A stretch of 10,898 bases of DNA from Phoronis pallida (Eukaryota; Phoronida; Phoronidae). Position numbers and translations under genes: made by a program. Below are positions 1 to 6,962 of this stretch, piece after piece. The notes beneath the pieces were generated by a model that worked only from the letters and a program-made list of their open reading frames with translations, was not told where the DNA came from and made no database searches. The stretch lies in contig JAOXYC010222682.1 in NCBI GenBank assembly GCA_028565715.1, forward strand, positions 1 to 10,898, written 5' to 3'. The number at the start of each line of letters is the position of its first letter. Position 1 is the first letter of the stretch.

Positions 1-291
1 TGTCAATCAAATCATTTTTTGCCAACCAAGTTTCTTATTATGTTAGAAAATCTTTGATGGGTGTGATAAGCACATGAGTGACATTTTCAACAGAAATTAA
101 GGAGCAGGTTTTCTGCAGAAATATTCCGGCTGTAAACAATTTTAAACTGTTGAATTTTAAATATTATTTCAAACCAAGAATTGGGTGAGCATTTTGCCTT
201 GATTATGAATGGAAAATAGTAAATGAAATATGTATTTCTTTACAAACTAAAAAACTGTCGATTTTAGGAAATAATTTAAAAAAAGCAAATC
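1..291. other. No feature recognised
   Basis: AT-rich sequence with no convincing open frame, repeat or RNA signal on either strand. Confidence 0.5.
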
Positions 292-433
292 CCCTATGAA
301 AGGGCTACATTTTCTCAAAAAAACCCTACGAAAGGGTTATATTTTTTCAAAAATTCCCTACGAAAGGGTTACATTTTCACAAGAATTCCCTACGAAAGGG
401 TGCCTTTTTCAAATGACTAACTCTACGAAAGGG
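292..433. repeat. 32-bp minisatellite, five copies
   Basis: The core CCCTACGAAAGGG starts at 292, 324, 356, 388 and 421, a spacing of 32, 32, 32 and 33 bp. The first copy has a T variant and the last begins CTCTACG. The segments between cores (ttacattttcacaagaatt and relatives) are also similar, so this is a true tandem array rather than spaced repeats. Each core can form a small CCCT/AGGG hairpin. The period is not a multiple of three, which argues against coding. Confidence 0.9.
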
Positions 434-627
434 TGGGTGTTCAAATTTCTGGGCCGCACACCCCGTCATGAAAATGGCCAAGTAACCCTCCCGGGTGAGT
501 GGCCCTTACGCGGTCTGATTGCCTTCAGGAAAAAAATTATCTCGTAAGGAAAGGTCCGTCACAGCGGCACACACGGGGCGGTTACATATACTGACTTACA
601 GCGCTAAAACTTGCACAAAATAGTACG
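434..627. other. GC-richer stretch, no identity assigned
   Basis: Between the minisatellite and the SINE head lies a segment clearly richer in G and C than its surroundings, including ggccgcacaccccg and, further on, cggcacacacggggcgg. An 83-codon open frame (296-547) runs from the minisatellite into it, but it has no domain I recognise. It may be the flank or body of a decayed repeat. Confidence 0.3.
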
Positions 628-703
628 GGCTGAGTAGCTCAGTTGGTATTCAGAATGTATGTCCGGCAAACAGCGGAGTCTGGGTTCGATTCCCGGTGTT
701 TTT
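628..703 (+). mobile_element. tRNA-derived SINE head or tRNA pseudogene
   Basis: A Pol III A box (TAGCTCAGTTGG, 635-646) and B box (GGTTCGATTCC, 683-693) lie at normal tRNA spacing, and the T arm pairs well (CTGGG 680-684 with CCCGG 692-696). The acceptor strand (GGCTGAG) has no partner in the 3' sequence tgttttt and the D stem does not pair, so this is not a working tRNA. A degenerate tRNA-related SINE head just upstream of the gene's possible leader is the best reading. Confidence 0.6.
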
Positions 704-804
704 AAATTGACGAATGTGTCTTTCTACCTAGCAGCAAAAATCTATCTCAACCAGTAAGTGATTTTTTTTTTATTCTTGATGAATATTTTTATGCAATTTT
801 ATAG

Positions 805-881
805 GTAATTTGCTTCAATTGGCATGCGGAGGTGTGGATCAGATAAAGGGCATCAGTGCTGCTAAACTGTATGGCTTACAT
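805..881 (+). other. Possible non-coding leader exon of the amidase gene
   Basis: A 77-nt segment bounded by acceptor aattttatag (after a T-rich tract) and donor ACAT|gtaaga. Joined to the acceptor at 1052 it would form a 5' leader. A good donor ending at 753 (ACCA|gtaagt) suggests another leader exon upstream, although the gap would be only 51 nt. Spliced in, the leader has two short upstream ORFs: ATG at 824 to TAA at 865, and ATG at 871 running across the junction to TGA at 1063-1065. One frame of the segment is fully open (NLLQLACGGVDQIKGISAAK...), so a coding exon of an unseen transcript cannot be excluded. It rests on splice signals alone. Confidence 0.35.
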
Positions 882-1083
882 GTAAGAAGTCTTTGTCAAA
901 TTGCAATGGTAATTGTTTTCTTGTGTAGTGGAGTTTAGAAACCTGACTTTTCATAACCGCAAGCATGTAATTGCAGACTAATTAAAGGCTCAGGGAGATT
1001 TCGATATCAATACTAGTGTGGTCACGTTTTCATTTACCGGTCCCACTGGCAGGATTTGCAAGTGAAACAGAAAAGGTTTTGAC

Positions 1084-1189
1084 ATGTATCGGCATTCAGT
1101 TGTCCGACCTCCGACGTCTGAGGAGATTGCGGCGATTTCTGATAAATGGAACATGAAATTGACGGAAGAAGAAATCACCGCCGTGACAG
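1084..1189 (+). CDS. Amidase coding exon 1 (residues 1-35 and part of 36)
   Basis: This exon starts [19 protein letters not shown] and encodes the start of the N-terminal helical segment that precedes the catalytic core in nitrile-linked amidases. The transcript exon probably begins at 1053 after acceptor ctggcag, giving at least 31 nt of 5' UTR. An in-frame TGA at 1063-1065 blocks any upstream extension. The donor is ACAG|gtgagt (phase 1). The following intron 1 (1190-1810) holds the GCGCCCATGGGCGC palindromes. Confidence 0.88.
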
Positions 1190-4100
1190 GTGAGTAATTT
1201 CGGTGCTTATTTGACATAAACATGAACTACACCATGTTTTCAAATTAATGGAAATATTTGAAATATTGAAAACATGGGCGCTCTTTCAATACTTGTGTTT
1301 CTTGAGGTTTTAGGCGGTAGGAGTTTGCGCAAATGGGTTTAGGAGACTTATAACACACTCTTCTTTAAACAAATGTGATTCCTAAAAACGAAAATACAGA
1401 GCAGTTTTTGAAAAGGCATAGAGCTACTTCCATGGCTAATTTATGCAACTCTTTTGTCGTTGGCAACATCACTTTACTTTAGGGTCTCAAAATATTCTTA
1501 ACTTGAGTCGAAGTTGATAAACGGTCCGAGTGTCATGACCTCAAATAGAAAAACATCGATTTTTCCAAAAATGACCAGTTTTTAAGCGTTTCGGAAGTTT
1601 TAATGCATGGGCGCTCTTTCGAAACGATCTCAACTTAAAAAGCGATTTGGCCAAAGAAAAAGCGCCCATGGGCGGTCTTTCGGAAATTTTCCGAATAAGC
1701 GCCCATGGGCGCTTTTTCACGGGGGCACTCTTTCGGAAATCGCCGGTAAGACATAGTTATTAGCCAAGTATGCGTAACTCGTGTGTTGTTTCACATGTTT
1801 TGTTTTACAGAAAAAATCACCCAGTCCACCCAGGGGTATCATCGTCTCCTGGAGATACCTGAACCTACATTACCAGTCAAGTACCCCAGAACACCAGGCT
1901 ACCGTCCTACCCCGGATGACAACCCACTGAATGCGTGGTAAGTAAATTCCCACAGCGTGTTATATCATTTGTCCAATCGACTTTCTCGATGACTTCAGAG
2001 CAATAGCCGATGTTATAACCGATGAAGAATCCATAGAAGTAGTGGCTTGCAGAGTTAATTTTCACCTGCCAAATGCGACATCTATGTTCTCTTAACGTGT
2101 TGTAGGTACTGGAAAACTGACATCCAAGGCGCACCGGAAGGGAAACTGCATGGAAGAACAATCGCTCTAAAAGATAATATTGCTTTATCTGGAGTGCCAC
2201 TTATGAGCGGCAGTAAAATTATGGAAGGATTTGTACCCGACATAGACGCTACTATTGTCACGCGTCTACTAGATGCAGGTTAGAAAAAAGGTGTCATGAT
2301 GTGACCTGTTCTCTTGTGTCTTTTTGTGGGCTACGTTGGACATGCTGACACCATGATCTGAATCAGTCAAGAAGCAATGAAGTGGCATTCACACAGCTAA
2401 ACAATGATGTTTTCTTTATTATTAAAGTGATTGAACCTCATTGGCTATTACTGATATATAAATGTATGAAACATTTGTTCTCACATGCTAATTTTCTGTC
2501 AAGTAAAAAGTAAAATCACGACAGCACCAAGCAGATGTTTTTGGTTCTAAGTACAGTCATGTTTCCATTGATTAAGTCACCATGTCTCCTTTGTCCTAAG
2601 GTGCGCGTATCACCGGGAAAGCGGTTTGTGAAGACATGTGTTGGAGTGGCAACAGCTTCACAGCCCTCACGGGACCAGTGCTGAACCCTGTCAATAAGGA
2701 ACACAGTGCAGGCGGGTCCAGCTGTGGAAGTGCCGCTTTAGTAAGTGAGCTGTTGTAGAGTGTAGGCCGCCATTTTGAATCCAAGATGGCGGCCAAACCA
2801 TGTGTCAGATCACGTGTCATATGGGTGTTTTCGCAACCACACATCAATAACTGTGGCATTTGTTTTAAAATGAGAACAATTGAAGTCTTAGTGTATGGTT
2901 CAGCCAGTGACAGCAATATGAAATTGATGTTTTACTATACTTAAAACTCAGGAACTTTTCGACGGGAAGATATAAAAGTAAAGTATACCGTCTCCTTTAT
3001 AGGAGAATGAGCCGAACTTCAACTGTTTGAATTGGCATTGGCACCGAGCATAGGGGTGAAAGAGAGTTTTCTTTCATGCTCCAACTCTACCCGGCGGCTA
3101 CAGCGGGACTCGAACCAGCGACCTCAGAAGATTGAAAACGATGCTTGAGAAATGAGGGACTTTATCACCTGAAAAGTACACAGTGCAACACATATGAAGG
3201 CTCTCCATAATTATCAAAGATATTCAAATATCAGCATCATGTATTGAAAGTCAGGCAGAAACTTGACTATACTTTGACAAAAATTTAATAGATTTTGACG
3301 AGAACTATGAAACTTCTCAAATTGTTTAGGTTGGTGGAGGATACGTAGATATGGCCATTGGATGTGACCAAGGGGGCTCCATCCGTGTACCGTCCTGTTG
3401 GTGCGGTATTGTCGGCCTAAAACCAACACATGGTCTTGTACCCTACACTGGCATCATGTCAGCACTGCCCTCTGTTGACCATGTTGGTCCAATGACTAAA
3501 ACAGTAGATGACTGTGCACTACTGTTGGAGGTATGTGAATTTTTGTTTTTAAATTTATGAAATGACACGTAATATACCATTTTGTTATAACTATTAAAGG
3601 TATTTCACTATAGGGCGCGCAAACAATTCGTATTAACTATGGCCTATTATCATGGAAAGAAAGAATCTTGATATTTTGCAGTTTTTCCTCTGTCAATTCT
3701 GATCATTTCGGACATGTTATGATTAAGATTAACGCTTGATCATTGAAATTAGAACCTATTTCCGCAATCACTATGGGTTCTTTACAACGTTCTATCGTAT
3801 GATTTAGGGAAGACTGTTGGCCTAGTGGTTAGGGACCTGGTTTCGAAATATGGTGTATTTGCTTAACGTTAAACTGTACCATACAATTCAAACTTGCCGA
3901 TTCCACTTTAGAGGATGTTGGCCTAACTGGGGAGTAATGCTTGCAGTTATTATTCAGGTGATCGCTGGCTATGACAAGTTTGATCCTAGGCAGTCTCGAG
4001 CAATCGTCGTACCTAATTACTCTGAGCTGGTAAGTATGCGAAAACCTAGGTACCGGGGATTTCCGAAAGAGCGCCCTGGGCGCTTTTTCGGAAAACAGCA

Positions 4101-6938
4101 CATTTCGAATTGAAATATTTTCGCGAAAAAGCGCCCATGGGCACTCTTTCGGAAAACATTGGCGCTGACTACTCTGATTAACCGTGATGCAGAATAGGAA
4201 CGACTGCTACGTTTGGATTTGAAAAAAAAAGAAGTGGTGAAAGAACATTGAAGTACACATTCATCGATGGTTTAGTATCGTTCTCAGACCGCAATTTTGT
4301 CTTCGAGAGTATTTGGGTTGGAGTGACGACACAGTAGGGTCTGGAAACCATGACGTGATAGAGCTCGCTGATTGGATATTTTAAAATGATAAATTTCAAA
4401 ATTTTCAGCAATCATCCTGCTTAATCATAGTTTTTGTTGGAAACAGTATCATAGGAATACATATCTCTTTTGATTTCGGTGAAATCACGATTTCTAACGA
4501 CCGACACTAAATCCTACACATATGTCAGTGACGTATTGCACAACTCCCGCAATTGTTGGTGTTGATGACGTCACAAAATAGTTCAGGACCAAGCCCACTA
4601 AACGCAGCCGATGATCTCCACGCGTTTGGGCATGGGAACGGGGCTATCGATGGTTTAGACATTTGCGATAATTATGACTGACACAGATCTCAGAGAATTC
4701 CCAAGCCACTGGATTAGATGATGGACCTTATAGGCGACTTGAAAAATCTCCCTTATAACAAAGACCTGATAATTGACATACGGTCTCTGCTCTTAGAATA
4801 TTCCAAGTCATATAATCGCTTCTGTTGAATACACTATTAGATCAAAGAATCCATGAAGGGAATAAAGATTGGACTTTTATCTGAGGGATTTGAGAACTGC
4901 AAAGAGGGGGTGGACACCATCGTCCGTGAAGCAATTGACAAACTGATTAACACTGGTGTGACTGATTCCGTGGAGGAGATATCCATTCCTATGCACCGTC
5001 CTGAATTTCGTAAGTAAATCTCTTATCAGTGACAAGCGCTGACTAAGACCACGCATAGACTGAAACCACAAATACAGGGGGTGTGGGTGAGACTCGATCA
5101 CGCCCTGTTTGACCGGTAGTCATAGCATAAAAACTCTGGCAAAGCATGGCAATTATAAGTGTTTTAATAGTTAATGAGATCAAAATCGTCCAAAGTAATA
5201 ACAAAGGTCACCAAAATATTCCCGTGACGTCAATCGTCACATCTTACGAGATGTGTGCATGGCTGCCAAACAATGATTTTTCAACACAGAGTGCAGTCAG
5301 TAATCCCTGTTTAATGATGTGGTTAAGTACGTGTAATTTCATGTTCCAGGTTCTCCAATTGGTGTTGCGATGCTGAATGAAGGTTCATTTGAAGTAATGT
5401 TCAACGGAGGCGGTAAGAACATTGTTTCTCTTACTATTAACATGCTTAACTTCGTGAGATCACATTGAGTTTTTAATTTGGTAACCGTTCTTCTGCGATT
5501 TTGTTTGGATCAATTTCTGTTTTTTAAACAGAAATCGCTTCCTTTCTTCAATTTCTTAATTAGCTTCCTCAGAGGGAAAGTTGGAAACATTGGTCAATTG
5601 AAATTCTTTTTTTCTCAAAACTACCGATCTGATTATCCGATTCAGTTTGATTTGTATTCCGATAACAGCTATTTATTTCAAATTTGTGTCCATTAGGCTT
5701 TAACTATGGATCAAAAGGCTGGGTTTGGACCCAACAGCGTGAACACGCCGCTAGGGGCGTCAAGACTAGAATGGCTGACCTGTCACTCAATGTGAAGTTG
5801 ATGGCGTGTATGGGGCAATATATGAAGGTGAGTATATACCCAGGGGGGTCACTCTCTTGTAAACTGTATGGTCACGCTCGTCAAGGCAACACAAGGTATT
5901 TCCAAGGGAACGGGTGCCAAATCATTTACCGCAAGGGGTAGGGGTAGGGCTTGAAAACCGTACCACCTGAAACGTTTTGTTCGTGTTGCACTTGTGTGGA
6001 TATAGTAGGTTGAAAAATTGACCAACAACATTATGTTCATTTACATATTTTACTATATATGTGTGAAACAACATAATTGTCTAGTATTTCCTTGAAGTGG
6101 TTGTAGAGCGTTCGCCAGAATGTTTCCTGTATAGCATAAAGTGAAGACATGTACAACTGACATACATTGTACCCCGGACATTGTTCAGGTCGTGTACAAA
6201 TGTGCATTTTGTTATTTTTCCTTTGCGATTTAATATAGTTGATTTTTCAGGATAACTATGATTCATATTTCGTCTCCAAGGCGACCAATCTCACAAGAGT
6301 CTTAACAGACGCGTACGACAAAGTTTTGGAACAATTTGACGTCATCATGATGCCCACCGTTAAGTTTCCTGCTCCAAAACTGCCATCTACCGGACTTTCT
6401 GTAAAAGGTTGTTTGAAAGATTGTTTTGAGACTTATTGCGAGAAAACCAAATGTTTAAGGTTTCAGTTTCTGTATTTAAAAAATCATGTTGAACATAAAC
6501 TAATCCATTGAAAAAAAATCATTAGGGCAGTTTATAGAAATAGAAATCTGAAAGTTGAGTAACTCGGTGTTATTGTTCAACGTCTTCATGAAATATGGTC
6601 AACATCCACATTGACAGTGGTTTTTATATTGGGATTGAGATGATCAAAGTTAAAGCTTGCTTTTGAGTTTAATTAATAACTGTGTTAAACAATCAGATAT
6701 CCTGTCCTCTTCAATTAAAAGACAATTGTTTCCCTTTTCAGATTACCTTGGTGAATGTACTTCCATGTTTGCAAACACCTTCGCATTTGACCTCACCGGT
6801 CATCCGGTCCTGACATTGAACGTCGGATACAGCGACACTGGTCTACCGATAGGGGTCTCTATAGTCGGAAAACATTTTGATGAGGCGACTGTTTTAAAAG
6901 TGGCGAAAGCTTTGGAGACTACAGTTACAAAAAAATAA
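1084..6938 (+). CDS. Amidase-signature family amidase, 11 coding exons, 511 aa
   Basis: Predicted amidohydrolase that turns a carboxamide into a carboxylic acid and ammonia. Coding exons: 1084-1189, 1811-1937, 2106-2278, 2601-2740, 3330-3530, 3958-4029, 4841-5009, 5350-5412, 5697-5827, 6251-6407, 6742-6938. They sum to 1536 nt, all introns are GT-AG and all phases agree. The AS core is complete: catalytic Lys K100 (ALKDNIAL), cis-Ser S175 ([13 protein letters not shown]) and nucleophile S199 ([11 protein letters not shown]), with S175 and S199 24 residues apart as in the family. Residues 1-75 form a separate N-terminal segment; the C-terminal block is [14 protein letters not shown]...GLPIG (463-484). 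This plan matches the nitrile-hydratase-linked amidases; from memory, the Rhodococcus N-771 enzyme uses Lys96, Ser171 and Ser195, a constant offset of 4. No signal peptide or membrane segment is seen, so it is probably cytosolic. The start is the first ATG after an in-frame TGA (1063-1065), with G at -3. The substrate cannot be read from sequence. Confidence 0.93.
1273..1740. repeat. Palindromic GCGCCCATGGGCGC repeat cluster in intron 1
   Basis: One isolated half copy (catgggcgctctttc, 1273-1287) is followed by a cluster at 1606-1740. Copies are centred near 1607.5, 1668.5 and 1705.5, and a last half copy (GGGCACTCTTTCGGAAA) lies at 1723-1739. The full unit is close to TTTCCGAAA-AGCGCCCATGGGCGCT-TTTCGGAAA, a long palindrome centred on CCATGG. 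The same unit occurs in intron 6. Confidence 0.85.
1811..1937 (+). CDS. Amidase coding exon 2 (residues 36-77 and part of 78)
   Basis: Acceptor tgttttacag, donor GCGTG|gtaagt, entering in phase 1 and leaving in phase 2. It encodes the linker of the N-terminal segment, with [11 protein letters not shown] (44-54) and a proline-rich stretch [19 protein letters not shown] (60-78) that leads into the core. Intron 2 is 1938-2105. Confidence 0.9.
2106..2278 (+). CDS. Amidase coding exon 3, catalytic Lys100 (residues 78-135 and part of 136)
   Basis: The acceptor is gtgttgtag and the donor GCAG|gttaga, which is less than ideal but keeps G at +5. It carries [18 protein letters not shown] (92-109), the AS-family lysine block in which K100 is the predicted general base, followed by the [14 protein letters not shown] helix (123-136). 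It exits in phase 1. Intron 3 is 2279-2600. Confidence 0.93.
2601..2740 (+). CDS. Amidase coding exon 4, cis-Ser175 (residues 136-182)
   Basis: Acceptor tcctaag, donor TTTA|gtaagt, exit phase 0. It encodes [18 protein letters not shown] and then the glycine/serine-rich start of the AS signature, [13 protein letters not shown] (170-182). S175 is the bridging cis-serine. C177 sits where many relatives have Gly or Ser. Intron 4 (2741-3329) cuts through the AS signature itself and contains an inverted pair of YY1-like motifs and a SINE-like box. Confidence 0.94.
2765..2794. repeat. Inverted pair of YY1-like motifs in intron 4
   Basis: GGCCGCCATTTTG (2765-2777) is followed after a 4-nt spacer by CAAGATGGCGGCC (2782-2794), its reverse complement with one mismatch. 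Each arm contains the CCGCCAT/ATGGCGG core recognised by YY1-type zinc-finger proteins in animals. It could equally be the palindromic end of an old transposon. Sequence alone does not decide. Confidence 0.55.
3106..3116 (-). mobile_element. SINE-like Pol III B box, remnant in intron 4
   Basis: The reverse complement reads GGTTCGAGTCC, a perfect B box, within gcgggactcgaaccagcgacc, a typical reverse-oriented tRNA-related SINE head. I find no good A box at the expected distance (near 3150-3165), so the element is decayed or truncated. Its limits are not visible. Confidence 0.4.
3330..3530 (+). CDS. Amidase coding exon 5, nucleophile Ser199 (residues 183-249)
   Basis: Acceptor attgtttag, donor GGAG|gtatgt, phase 0 at both ends. 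It completes the AS signature: [17 protein letters not shown] (188-204), in which S199 is the acyl-forming nucleophile, then [11 protein letters not shown] (207-217). Q196 sits where the Rhodococcus enzyme, as I recall, uses a glutamine in substrate recognition. It continues through [18 protein letters not shown], the conserved helix after the active site. Intron 5 (3531-3957) holds a SINE fragment. Confidence 0.95.
3818..3849 (+). mobile_element. tRNA-derived SINE head fragment in intron 5
   Basis: TGGCCTAGTGGTTAGGG (3818-3834) is a classic A box of tRNA-derived SINEs. A B-box-like ggtttcgaaat follows after only a few bases (3839-3849), far closer than in a tRNA, so the middle of the head appears deleted. 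It sits about 110 nt upstream of the exon 6 acceptor. Confidence 0.5.
3958..4029 (+). CDS. Amidase coding exon 6 (residues 250-273)
   Basis: Small 72-nt exon, acceptor ttattattcag, donor GCTG|gtaagt, phase 0 at both ends. It encodes [18 protein letters not shown] (250-267). The VIAGxDxxDPRQ wording is characteristic of nitrile-associated amidases and of the AS family generally. Its 5' splice site lies about 30 nt upstream of a palindromic repeat in intron 6 (4030-4840), the longest intron. Confidence 0.9.
4060..4155. repeat. Palindromic GCGCCC/GGGCGC repeat pair in intron 6
   Basis: Two palindromes are centred near 4077 (TTTCCGAAA, GAGCGCCC, T, GGGCGCTT, TTTCGGAAA; 4060-4094) and 4137.5 (GAAAAAGCGCCC/ATGGGCACTCTTTC; 4124-4155). 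Their centres are about 61 bp apart, the same spacing as the first two complete copies in intron 1. The 17-mer GGGCACTCTTTCGGAAA (4139-4155) is identical to the intron 1 copy at 1723-1739. Confidence 0.85.
4841..5009 (+). CDS. Amidase coding exon 7 (residues 274-329 and part of 330)
   Basis: The acceptor is cactattag with a weak pyrimidine tract; the donor is TTTC|gtaagt, exit phase 1. It encodes [20 protein letters not shown] (278-297), the conserved strand where AS amidases resume after the catalytic subdomain, then a helix and [13 protein letters not shown]. Intron 7 is 5010-5349. Confidence 0.9.
5350..5412 (+). CDS. Amidase coding exon 8 (residues 330-350 and part of 351)
   Basis: Small 63-nt exon, acceptor catgttccag, donor GGCG|gtaaga, phase 1 to phase 1. 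It encodes [20 protein letters not shown], the substrate-pocket helix region that varies between AS subfamilies. Intron 8 is 5413-5696. Confidence 0.85.
5697..5827 (+). CDS. Amidase coding exon 9 (residues 351-394)
   Basis: Acceptor gtccattag, donor GAAG|gtgagt, phase 1 to phase 0. It encodes [20 protein letters not shown] and then [16 protein letters not shown], a helical part of the variable substrate-specificity region. Intron 9 is 5828-6250. Confidence 0.9.
6251..6407 (+). CDS. Amidase coding exon 10 (residues 395-446 and part of 447)
   Basis: The acceptor is gatttttcag; the donor AAAG|gttgtt is weak. It encodes [20 protein letters not shown] (406-425) and [14 protein letters not shown] (426-439). 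The FDVxxMPT block is a family hallmark. Exit phase is 1. If intron 10 (6408-6741) were retained, translation would run on to a stop at 6509-6511, losing the C-terminal core strand. Confidence 0.92.
6742..6938 (+). CDS. Amidase coding exon 11, C-terminus (residues 447-511)
   Basis: Acceptor tcccttttcag, entering in phase 1. It encodes [20 protein letters not shown] (454-473), [20 protein letters not shown] (480-499) and a terminal helix ending in KK before TAA at 6936-6938. These are the closing core motifs of AS amidases (N-x-F-D-x-TGHP, GLPxG, G-x-x-F-D-E-A). The protein ends where the family usually ends. Confidence 0.94.
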
Positions 6939-6956
6939 GAGTAGATTTGATTTGAA

Positions 6957-6962
6957 AATAAA
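6957..6962 (+). terminator. Poly(A) signal AATAAA of the amidase gene
   Basis: A canonical AATAAA lies 19 nt after the stop codon and is followed within about 20-40 nt by GT-rich sequence (cgtgggtggt, gtgtttgc), as expected for cleavage and polyadenylation near 6975-6990. This gives an unusually short 3' UTR. A second AATAAA at about 7266 could serve as a distal site. Confidence 0.65.

Noticed and set aside
292-433. CRISPR-like array (repeats of about 13 bp with about 19-bp spacers).
   Set aside because: The supposed spacers are similar to each other, the repeat core is too short, and the surroundings are an intron-rich animal locus. It is a minisatellite.
296-547. 83-codon open frame through the minisatellite.
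   Set aside because: A 32-bp unit shifts frame at every copy, so the peptide has no consistent repeat. There are no recognisable domains or supporting splice sites.
628-703. Functional tRNA gene.
   Set aside because: The acceptor and D stems do not pair and there is no convincing anticodon loop; only the Pol III boxes and T arm survive.
2516-2916. Minus-strand open frames opposite exon 4.
   Set aside because: They are shadows of the strongly conserved coding strand and carry no motif of their own.
3850-4113. Independent 87-codon gene.
   Set aside because: It is exon 6 of the amidase read through both neighbouring introns in the same frame; only 3958-4029 shows family similarity.
4262-4656. 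ATCGATGGTTTAG repeated twice in intron 6.
   Set aside because: Only a 13-bp match with unrelated flanks; not enough to claim a repeat family.
5478-5696. 72-codon open frame in intron 8.
   Set aside because: Low-complexity Phe/Leu-rich translation of a T-rich intron that ends exactly at the exon 9 acceptor; no family similarity.
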